Source: Blattamonas nauphoetae (taxonomy: Eukaryota > Preaxostyla > Oxymonadida). From it: a DNA stretch of 64,000 nucleotides. The position numbers and the translations under genes were made by a program. The notes below the pieces were generated by a model. The model was not told the origin of the DNA, made no database searches, and was given only the letters and a program-made list of their open reading frames with translations. The stretch spans positions 62,001 through 126,000 of the forward strand of contig JARBJD010000195.1 of the NCBI GenBank assembly GCA_033064195.1, in the 5' to 3' direction. This document shows, in pieces, positions 58,301 through 64,000 of this stretch (the stretch's first letter is position 1; each line of letters begins with the position of its first letter).

Positions 58301-58810
58301 CATCCCTGAATTACCAATCACAAATGGAGACGTGTCGGTGCATGACGTGATCTCACTCCGAGAAGCCACAAATGTTGACGAGCGGATCAAACTCACGGCG
58401 GTGTGTGGGGCATCTGCAAATAATCTAACGTTGTCAAGTCGGCAGGTGCTGTTCCACACATCAAACATCACTGAAAGTTGCTTTCTTGAGCGATATTCAT
58501 TGTTGTCTGGATGTTGTGATTTGTTTTCTTCAGCGAGATTGTGGATACTATTTCGATGAGAGATCGTCGATGACAATCCTGATATATCAACACTTCGAGA
58601 GTGGATGTGGATGTTATGTGCATGATAGAGGCCATTTGGGATAACAACTGGAGATGTTCCAGATAACGACCGTTGGTTTTGTTTGTTCAGGTTAGCATCC
58701 AGGAAAGTAGCAAAATCCTGTGAAACATCAACGTGTGAGTGGGTGGTTAATGGGGAGACGGTTGAAAGCCTCGTTAGGGTCAAAATGAGAAGTACACTCA
58801 TCGTTAACAT
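52400..58810 (-). CDS. Giant surface protein: beta-helix, Ig-like repeats, TM segment and pseudokinase
   Basis: 2136 codons in one open frame with no visible intron. A signal peptide (MSVLLILTLTRL) is followed by a beta-helix-like region (~40-620; SSFTECHTANTGGAIF, QFSNNTARMGGHMHIQ). About eight ~100-residue beta-sandwich repeats follow (motifs LSYGKTY and ATFTVPDSP, with hydrophobic alternation as in Ig/IPT folds), to ~1560, then a second short beta-helix stretch. A transmembrane segment lies at ~1807-1835 (WLIPIIVCLSLLLLVIVIVV) before a basic stop-transfer. The cytoplasmic end (~1930-2120) is a protein-kinase C-lobe with RWRAPEQ and GLIVWEIETGLVPFG, but the catalytic loop reads SPHWILLNRND and there is no DFG: a pseudokinase. 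It is receptor-like; ligand and output are unknown. Confidence 0.85.
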   Translation of the reverse strand: MLTMSVLLILTLTRLSTVSPLTTHSHVDVSQDFATFLDANLNKQNQRSLSGTSPVVIPNGLYHAHNIHIHSRSVDISGLSSTISHRNSIHNLAEENKSQHPDNNEYRSRKQLSVMFDVWNSTCRLDNVRLFADAPHTAVSLIRSSTFVASRSEITSCTDTSPFVIGNSGMESSVSVSIISCSHRSSSKSSSLLPLVSAPRSSRIKSNEEGHADSFGVGSLSIVGSGLKLNSKHLVIGTGPLFDFGKCFGNGLTGVVGCSVSLSSSSLTNTTSTRLPSTFPRSCSFMTQRLIGVSVSESTNHLCGTSGMRLDWSGSSLLSNCSFSSCVSNDAPEPFDEPTYDDPNLVQLHDTKSDRIVHKQDIEDITESYPIWVVSCTFSELSTDGGTSAISLNSYRADVVVKHSSFTECHTANTGGAIFATHNANGDTDSKYHFTLFNCQFSNNTARMGGHMHIQHYHPLTIAQCTFEDSRSTPDVTLFQWEAIFIPFGGDCRVDNSTLSNNEGKESGGLSFIQKQSTGKIVLSNVLFDENVCTADYSGYRVTDCAFYDATGTENNEFFDCFSTSAKPNCGLLYAAQIYPNAIGPSITSVVQTNQEKGDGFKVTISFEGVFTGTSRKYDVTLQTLTGTELVAEAVSFSKTAGTVTFALNNPTVRGLSSSTMYSIVDVKKSSSQSTSNEFVTGEEEEPDWTWWHHELYSRQGNLFEMSFTTPEGPTLTAITADLNPSTLNEAIVNITVSTISAGDFTLVVLDASEPEKPEISIGPFSFSSSPTSTTLSHTVLIHGSDEFSYGKTYIVKMLSSSTLIVSHAGQMVKMPDAPARISFANPTLSGVNKTFVTLSLTGAALPCDSDFTIVVKEMDGDSIKEGASGISLTGTIEGTSGSTSTTCTVSEEIYKKTGTLEYSLKYKIVSLSIVGFKCIVDPTATFTVPDSPGRVEKMITPKLNGEKTEVSVVVTGVGFTSSISKIEVKSGSTKISSTSVEFKSTTELTAKFKTGKAESETELEFEKSYEIESVSGQSGMFLNSGVGFTVPAAGIVESTSTELNSATNEHFKVIVSGKNFVSGSEWTLKLKYRSEEISVTMKSETMGESSWVKAGGLTEIEFEKTYALWTMTETSNSSEHLVCAGVSLTTPPGPKLTEIKADLNGLNLNEGEVSVKVSPCAAGDFTLLIFDDSDEAKPEISIGPFSLAVSSPEATSSRTVLIYGSEELSYGKTYTVKMLSSSTVIVSHTAPTVKIAVLLRAASASLNLSDFDEVLLSLTAFGFPSSTPITLTIVEIDEDDTPTGTPFTLTGTPSTKGDSTHTFSTRVEDAKLKHAKRFEITQCDITGQETVLYGRVFFDVPARPTLTGVEFSFATKSNTTFHLILEGTDLPAGETFLVSLEGFITPIEVTFTSTNKGSSAELALGWSDTLQFDTAYPLLSVIPSPSLTLQTKHCPNPLILYATDSTNSDPKFCGDMDRPCSSVDVAWVIVESYATPSSTIKLITTASINNPITIQAGNELKIELATLTPPTLVIPSTTSIGDSAGLVSVLGTLLLEKLNIYVQINALSFVLFDVTGGKLVMDSVHISGVASSSDLVDGIEGLCSWETGLIKLHDAEMETHSCEFSSIGMGEIWMESSTLSLISTRILSNGARFSSFPSAQQDVMCKSGNISILPYSLEILEDHWISSSSNCSILLNRSELKSPHFVPSLDVKNCRSTLSKKKDSFSVSIVGLKLIPCDLKLEVFESYSQSSKMNTDPVVIPLSFLSVESWNETSITLSVPSSDLSTLSSDEKWTARIVFGKDQHTDSFTFLESLKNRKAEALQQSLPWLIPIIVCLSLLLLVIVIVVMIVIYRRRKASKSDSEALLSKQELNEVDEVKMEVEMQPYHTTNGLIAHKVDEPHTAMSSDENEETHAGIRPENAKPISVPVEALQCEGQFAVVTVDGQDTLYNRIHKGDGVGEGKRREIERKIVRGMLKMVEKHNLESGTRISPHWILLNRNDSVFIRVQSKLEKKQDQEQSSLPNNSQQSESHSGQKNGIEEIRWRAPEQGEKEGEMKEGVEASKVMVFRLGLIVWEIETGLVPFGELDAVNAHRNLAAGIGLPLQKVSDGSMRELIEGCLQIDADQRITLQQALSKLDEIPTKNESQDLKDQFTQL

Positions 58811-59119
58811 TTTTGGGAGAGATCAAACTATGGCTTGATCAATACGTTTCTCAAAATATTGCATCTTCAAACTAGTCTCGAGAGAGAAGGAGAACGTGAA
58901 GTGTGATTGATAAAATGATCCAATGTGATATCACTGATCAGGAAACATTGTTGGCTTCGCCGCCTCTTCTCCCTGCTTATGGCTTGTCCAAAGCTCGCGC
59001 CAAGGTATTCAATCAGAGTGTTCCGAGAGGTGAGAAGAACGATGCGACGGCGAGGTGAAGAAGAGTGTGGGTGGCATTCAAGAGAGGCGGCTTCGACTTG
59101 TCGTTTGAGATGCAACCGG
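58811..59119. other. Spacer
   Basis: About 310 bp upstream of the surface protein and downstream of the helical-repeat gene, both on the minus strand. Presumed promoter of the surface protein. Only short open stretches; nothing recognised. Confidence 0.4.
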
Positions 59120-60238
59120 TCACTGTGCCCTCACATTCGATCCCAGTAATTTATGAATCGAGTGACAGTAATCTACAAGATCATCGCAGTCATCTCCGTC
59201 CTTGTTGTTCATCAGCATCTGTTCGAGTGTGTCTCCGAATCCTTCCGAAAACAGAGCGTTGATCATCCGTTTTCCAGATTGGGCCACTTCTGGGCCTTCT
59301 TTCTTCATAATATTCAGCGAGAATTTTATGTTGCGAAGAATGGTCCAGAGAAAATTGAAGCTATCGACGAATGAGATAAAGCTTGTGATGGTCAGCAGAA
59401 TTGGAGAAGCGAGAACATAATCCAATGTTGGAGTGTGAAAAAGACAGATTCCAAGGAACTGTCCCAAAAGTTTCACAAAAGAATTGTTGAGAGGCGCACT
59501 GAGGAGGTTTCGATTTCGACAAAGTTGGTTGAGAAATTGAGATGAAGGTATAACGATTTTGCGAAAAATCACGTCACGATGGTTGTAACGATCTGCGGCA
59601 TCCGTTATGTTGAGAAATGAGAGACTGAAATCATCTGCAAGGAGGTGGGAAGTTCGGAGAAGTTCAATCAGCCAAAAGTGAAGATTTTGGTTTTCTGAAA
59701 TGCGAAGATTCTGCGGCCGAATGATTGTGAGTATTCTGGACACGAAATCCGTTTCAACGAGGAGTAGTTGGTGGCTCCGAGATGATGCTGAGAGAGAACA
59801 GCTCACAAAGGACAGTGCCGCGACAACGATTGTCAAGTGTGGTGATGACAACAAAATGCAAACACTGTCAGTGAAACCTGACGGTGATCCATTTGTTGTG
59901 GGAACAAGGTCGGTGATGATGCGGGAGGCCTTTTCTTGTTGGTTGGATTTTGGTTCAAGATTCTTCAGAAAACGGATAGTGTTGTCTTGGAGGGCATCAT
60001 CAAAGTGATAGTGGTCACGAATGAGTGAGACGAGCGAACAATAAAGAGCTGATTCGTCTTCGAAGGAAAGATCCGGGTTTGGCTGGAACTTGAGGAACGA
60101 GTCTTGCTTTTGGCTGACTGCCGGCTGGAATTCGGGAGAATTGATTAAACAGGCATCAGATTTCAGGTTCGAATGAGATGTTTTGTTTCCCATTGGTTTG
60201 TGGATCCGATCATCCCACGTTCTTAAAAATGAACTCAT
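59120..60238 (-). CDS. Helical-repeat protein of a lineage-expanded family
   Basis: 372 residues, intronless in this reading. After a ~50-residue variable N-terminus comes NPDLSFEDESALYCSLVSLI, then YHFDDALQDNTIRFLKNLEP, the opening of a large helical (ARM/HEAT-like) family that I associate with Blattamonas-type oxymonads. The body is a run of amphipathic helices (LLLVETDFVSRILTII, NLHFWLIELLRTSHLLADDF) and the tail ends HSIHKLLGSNVRAQ. No catalytic motif is present; such repeats usually bind proteins. The start at 60238 gives the family-like length; an open stretch to 60392 precedes it and could hold a further exon. Confidence 0.7.
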   Translation of the reverse strand: MSSFLRTWDDRIHKPMGNKTSHSNLKSDACLINSPEFQPAVSQKQDSFLKFQPNPDLSFEDESALYCSLVSLIRDHYHFDDALQDNTIRFLKNLEPKSNQQEKASRIITDLVPTTNGSPSGFTDSVCILLSSPHLTIVVAALSFVSCSLSASSRSHQLLLVETDFVSRILTIIRPQNLRISENQNLHFWLIELLRTSHLLADDFSLSFLNITDAADRYNHRDVIFRKIVIPSSQFLNQLCRNRNLLSAPLNNSFVKLLGQFLGICLFHTPTLDYVLASPILLTITSFISFVDSFNFLWTILRNIKFSLNIMKKEGPEVAQSGKRMINALFSEGFGDTLEQMLMNNKDGDDCDDLVDYCHSIHKLLGSNVRAQ

Positions 60239-61010
60239 CTCTTCGATTGGATCCTAAATCAACGCAAAAATTTGCGAACATAGTGTCAAAAAAGTGCTGA
60301 AGCTGACGAAAAACATCATTCTGAAGTAAACGAAAATCATTTATTCGACTGAGATGAAGATAATGGAAAGGAGTAAAGCTCGTTGTTGACATCTAAATAA
60401 AGATCTGCATAGTGATGGATGTCAGGAAAGAACAGACTGTGAGAGATGAAAGAGGAAAGAAGACACAGAATGACACAACCATCTTTGATAACTGGATGGC
60501 GTGTCTGGCATCTCCAAAAGAGTCGTTAGACAATCACATGCAAACAGAAACATTGACAGCATTTAAGAGAATGAGTGAGTCAGTGCCGCGGGGACAGACG
60601 ATGGCAGAGTGTAGTGACAAGAGTGTTTGGATGGCAACCAAAGGTGGACAATCAATCAGGAAGAGAGGATGGTGGGACGATACGCGACGAGAGGTGCCTG
60701 GACTAGTCGAGGGCGGAGTGTGGTGGATGGAGGAGAGGAGCTTCGATGTGGGCGAGTGTTTGATGAAAGGAATGAGAGATGTGGTTGGAGTGGCTGGGAG
60801 GATTCTGTGAGCATTTCGAGCGGCTGGATCGGATGGAGGGGAAGAAGCTGAGGACGATGGGAGGAGTGAACAGTGAAGTCGATGAGAAGATATGGAGTTG
60901 GCAGGGATTGGACGGGAGAGATCAGAGAGGGGCACAGATCGCAGAGTGGCTGAGAGCGAAAGGAGACATGGATTGGGTGAGGAGAGGAGTGAAGTGAGGA
61001 GAGAGAGAGG
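60239..61010. other. Spacer of ~770 bp with no recognised gene
   Basis: Both strands have open stretches of 70-140 codons (plus strand 60412-60810; minus strand 60534-60935), but they overlap each other and resemble no family I know. It lies downstream of the partial surface protein gene and might contain its decayed cytoplasmic end; I see no similarity to the transmembrane or pseudokinase part of the 52400-58810 gene. Confidence 0.3.
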
Positions 61011-64000
61011 CTACAATGACGATGAAGTAGATGACGAGGTGTGCTGCAGTTGGAGTGACCCGAACGAGCAGCCACTCACAACCATCCCACGACGATCAAG
61101 AAAAAATGGAATTCTCTCCCAAACACACACTCCGCCCGAAAAGGCAGCACTCCCGACATCCCCAACACAACTGCATGACGACAGGCGAACTCCATCCAGC
61201 AGCACCACTCCTTTCACCCTCCGACCCACAATCAAGAATCCACTCCCTCCAACCACTTCAACTCCATCTTCTCTCTTTCCCATCCAACTCAGAGTGCATC
61301 CCAAGAAACGAGATCCCCGAAGATCAACGCGGCACGATGACACACCCCGACCCTTCTCTTCCATCTCAACCAAAACACATCCCCCTCCCAACTCCCTCCT
61401 CCCCTGCTCAGCCAAAGCAACTGTCGTCGAGCACGAATCGAACTCACAGTTCGTCACATTCACCTCTCCTCCAACTGTCACCAAGCGGAGCACACTTCCA
61501 AATGATCTCCCTGAACATCTTTTGAATTCTGTCGAAGCAATCTCAATCTTCCCTCGTGTCTTCCCAACCACCACTCCTCCACTTTCAAACGACACTCCAT
61601 CAAACGAGCAAGATGAGAGTGTCAATCGTCCTTTTTCGTTCACACACACAACGCTTCCCTTCCCTCCGAATCTCAGCGACGACATCTGAAGTTCTTCTCC
61701 CTTCATCTCTCCATCTTTCCAGATTGTCACGAATCTGTGCTTGATCGTTTCTGAGCTGCTCATTTCGCATCGCTCCATCAAAACCACTCCTCTCTCTCCC
61801 ACCACATACACACTCCCAATCCGATCGTTCGATGATGTCACAACGAACATCACATCAACAAACGAGAGTGTGTTCTTCGACACTGACACCATTCCTTGCT
61901 CCTTCGAGTCTCGTCGTTCAGATGTCTGCACTGAATCTGTCAAAGTGCATTCGAGCTTGCGTCCTTCTCCTCCCTTCACAACCACACTCAGCCCTTCTTG
62001 TTCGAAACCAAGTTCGGTTTGCTTACCGATTCTGCACCAATCTGCGATTTCCAGTTGCCAGTCTTCATTTTGCTCCGCTTTGCATTTTGCGAGTGCGGTG
62101 TGGAGTGTCAGAAGAGGATCGTTTTCAGTTCCTTCATTCTCATCACTTCCTGATGAGCTGATGTGGAGAACATCAACACGAGGATTCGGCGGAACATCGA
62201 TTGTTGGTGAAGAGTGCTTGACAATCAGCGTCGGCGACGAGAGTGTCTTCACTTTGTATGTCTTCCCATACGACAACTTTCCTGACGGGCGGATCACCAC
62301 TGCGAGTGTCTTTATCGTTTCTGTCTTTGAGGCTGTGAAGGAGACTGATCCGACGGAAATGTCTGTTTTCAGGGCATCTGACGCAGAATAGACAACCAGA
62401 TTGTACGATCCAGTCAAGATGCGGTCAACTGTCAGGGTCAGAATCAGTTCATCCAGGTTTGATGGGTTCAGATCGGCTTCGATGCTGGTCAGCTCTGGCA
62501 CGTCTTGTGTTGTGAACGACAGACCAGCCATGTTGCCTGCTCGGCTTTCTGGTGTGTGGTGCCACCACGTCCAGTCAGGCTCTTCCTCATCTCCAATCAC
62601 GAACGCATTGCTTGTTGATTGAGACGAACTCTTCTTCACATCAACGATAGAATACGTTGTTGAAGAGGAGAGATGAGGAGTGCTGGGATTGTTCACAGGA
62701 AGAGTCACCGATCCTTGCGTGTCTGTGAACGACACTTTCTCTGCCACAAATTCATTTCCATCTGCATCTTCGAGTGTCACATCGCATTTCCTGGTTGTTC
62801 CTGTAAACACTCCCTCAAACGACAGAACGACCTCGAATCCATCTCCATTCGCATTCTCTTGGTTCGTCTGTTCGAATGAGGTGATCGATGGACCAATCAA
62901 GTTCGGATAAATCGGTGAAGCAGATTTGATTCCACAATGTGGCAGGGCAGATGTTGAGAAGCAGTTGTAGAACTCGCTGTTCGCTACACCTGTCCCATCA
63001 AAGTAAACAAAATCAGTCACTTGCTCGCCGGTCGTGGTTGCTGTGCAGATGTTGTCTTTGAAGAGCACATCTGTCAGAACGAGAGAGTCAGAGGAGGTAC
63101 TCTTTTGGATGAGTATCCCTCCACTTTCCTTTCCCTCGTTGTCGGAGACTGTGCAGTTGTCGATGCGGCAGTCTCCCTTCAGATTGACTTGAACAGAAGA
63201 GGCTTGTTTGAGAGGAGTGTCTGTCGTCGATCGTGAGTTCTCGAACATGCACTGCGCGATTGTCGTTGGATTGAAAAACTGAACAAAGATATGTCCACCA
63301 GCCGCGCCTGCCGTGTTGTTCTTGAACTGGCAGTTGAAGAGCGTGACAAGGAATTTGTTGTCAGGGCTTGTGTCGAAGTTGTGGTTAATGTTGACAGCTC
63401 CCCCAAACGAAGAGAGTGATTTTGAAACGCATCTTTCGAAAGAACTGTTCTTCACAATAACATCCGCTCGAAATAGCGAGATGGAGAGCGCCGCACCATC
63501 AGAATGGCTTGAAAGAGCAAAAAAGGTACATTTTAGGATCCACAGTTGAAGGGAGGCTTTCTTGGGATCGTCGTCGGTTGAAAGAGTGATGGTTGATGTT
63601 TTCGATGCGAATTCTTGGATTTCCTTTCCGGGTTCTGGTGTCGGTTCGGTGATTGGGCTCGGAACGTCGTTGGTGACGCAGGTAGTGAACGAACAGTTCG
63701 ACAGCAGAGACGAGCCGGACCAGTCCAATCGCACCCCGCTTGTCCCGCAAAGATGATTCGTCGATTCCGACACTGACACCCCAATCAGTCGCTGCGTCAT
63801 AAATGAACACGAACGAGGGAAGGTCGAAGGAAGGCGAGTGCTCGTCGTGTTTGTCAGCGAAGACGACGACAGAGACACAGAGCATCCAACAACTCCTGTC
63901 AGACCATTCCCAAAACATTTCCCGAAATCAAAAAGCGGGCCGGTTCCAATCACCAAATGCTTCGAGTTCAGCTTCAAACCACTTCCAACTATCGAAAGTG
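61011..64000 (-). CDS. Partial surface protein, paralogue of the giant receptor
   Basis: Open from the window edge to the TAG at 61011, about 996 codons; the N-terminus is outside. It aligns with the giant receptor from its KLNSKHLVIGTGPLFDFGK region: beta-helix (QFKNNTAGAAGGHIFVQ), the Ig-like block with EEPDWTWWHH, and FSYGKTY-like LSYGKTYKVKTL. It then diverges into a different second beta-helix (EGTENDPLLTLHTALAKCK, GGVVVGKTRGKIEIASTEFK). It stops at TSSSTSSSL with no transmembrane segment or kinase domain, so it is either secreted, spliced to a further exon, or truncated. The first ~200 bp at the window edge are nearly identical to 57960-58150. Confidence 0.75.
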   Translation of the reverse strand, partial: LSIVGSGLKLNSKHLVIGTGPLFDFGKCFGNGLTGVVGCSVSLSSSSLTNTTSTRLPSTFPRSCSFMTQRLIGVSVSESTNHLCGTSGVRLDWSGSSLLSNCSFTTCVTNDVPSPITEPTPEPGKEIQEFASKTSTITLSTDDDPKKASLQLWILKCTFFALSSHSDGAALSISLFRADVIVKNSSFERCVSKSLSSFGGAVNINHNFDTSPDNKFLVTLFNCQFKNNTAGAAGGHIFVQFFNPTTIAQCMFENSRSTTDTPLKQASSVQVNLKGDCRIDNCTVSDNEGKESGGILIQKSTSSDSLVLTDVLFKDNICTATTTGEQVTDFVYFDGTGVANSEFYNCFSTSALPHCGIKSASPIYPNLIGPSITSFEQTNQENANGDGFEVVLSFEGVFTGTTRKCDVTLEDADGNEFVAEKVSFTDTQGSVTLPVNNPSTPHLSSSTTYSIVDVKKSSSQSTSNAFVIGDEEEPDWTWWHHTPESRAGNMAGLSFTTQDVPELTSIEADLNPSNLDELILTLTVDRILTGSYNLVVYSASDALKTDISVGSVSFTASKTETIKTLAVVIRPSGKLSYGKTYKVKTLSSPTLIVKHSSPTIDVPPNPRVDVLHISSSGSDENEGTENDPLLTLHTALAKCKAEQNEDWQLEIADWCRIGKQTELGFEQEGLSVVVKGGEGRKLECTLTDSVQTSERRDSKEQGMVSVSKNTLSFVDVMFVVTSSNDRIGSVYVVGERGVVLMERCEMSSSETIKHRFVTIWKDGEMKGEELQMSSLRFGGKGSVVCVNEKGRLTLSSCSFDGVSFESGGVVVGKTRGKIEIASTEFKRCSGRSFGSVLRLVTVGGEVNVTNCEFDSCSTTVALAEQGRRELGGGCVLVEMEEKGRGVSSCRVDLRGSRFLGCTLSWMGKREDGVEVVGGSGFLIVGRRVKGVVLLDGVRLSSCSCVGDVGSAAFSGGVCVWERIPFFLDRRGMVVSGCSFGSLQLQHTSSSTSSSL

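Noticed and set aside
60412-60997. Plus-strand protein gene opposite the spacer next to the partial surface protein
   Set aside because: Short overlapping open stretches on both strands, no recognisable motif and no splice-compatible joining; coding cannot be supported.
1-64000. tRNA or rRNA genes
   Set aside because: No cloverleaf-like segment with A and B boxes and no rRNA core sequence was noticed on either strand; a covariance-model scan would be needed to exclude tRNAs fully.

Overview
The window looks like nuclear DNA of an intron-bearing, compact-genome protist. The best fit from content is an oxymonad or other Preaxostyla flagellate (Blattamonas/Monocercomonoides-like); this is an inference from gene families, since no rRNA or taxonomic marker is present. 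Supporting points are spliceosomal GT-AG introns of about 34-184 nt, large beta-helix surface proteins with a transmembrane segment and a pseudokinase tail, a helical-repeat family protein, bacterial-type NlpC/P60 hydrolases, and a PykA-like pyruvate kinase. Stops are TAA, TAG and TGA at clear gene ends, so the standard code fits.

Layout. 1-289 is the 3' end of a PepD-like dipeptidase. 449-2761 is a kinase-SPRY gene whose tail was borrowed from another gene in the window. 3465-5445 is a large inverted repeat with two divergent, protein-identical NlpC/P60 genes. 5467-5950 is a SPRY remnant. 6214-12174 (gene A) and 17324-32976 (gene B) are tandem paralogues: a protein kinase followed by 6 (A) or 17 (B) SPRY-like modules, nearly all on symmetric phase-1 exons. 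A DIRS-type tyrosine-recombinase retroelement (12355-17312), itself carrying a 355-bp TA-flanked MITE, sits inside the first codons of gene B. Two introns of this family have grown into pyrimidine minisatellites (51-bp and 79-bp units).

33193-34817 is pyruvate kinase. On the minus strand follow a coiled-coil protein (34932-36473) and a beta-helix membrane protein (36661-40883). A further kinase (41051-42695) is on the plus strand. Then, on the minus strand, come a CAF1/POP2 deadenylase (42929-44495), a SPRY-SPRY-tail gene (45189-46843), a kinase-SPRY gene (47196-49096), the NPF-motif protein that donated the shared tail (49374-51816), a 2136-residue surface receptor with pseudokinase (52400-58810), a helical-repeat protein (59120-60238) and a partial second surface protein (61011-64000).

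The dominant theme is one expanding family: kinases (HGDLKPEN catalytic loop, DLG in place of DFG) joined to SPRY modules, with six gene-scale copies and one fragment. Gene B is open throughout in my splice model (3885 residues). Most of the others carry one apparent lesion each, so they are either young pseudogenes or affected by assembly indels. The kinases look cytosolic and the beta-helix/pseudokinase proteins look like surface receptors; any functional link between the two sets is speculation.
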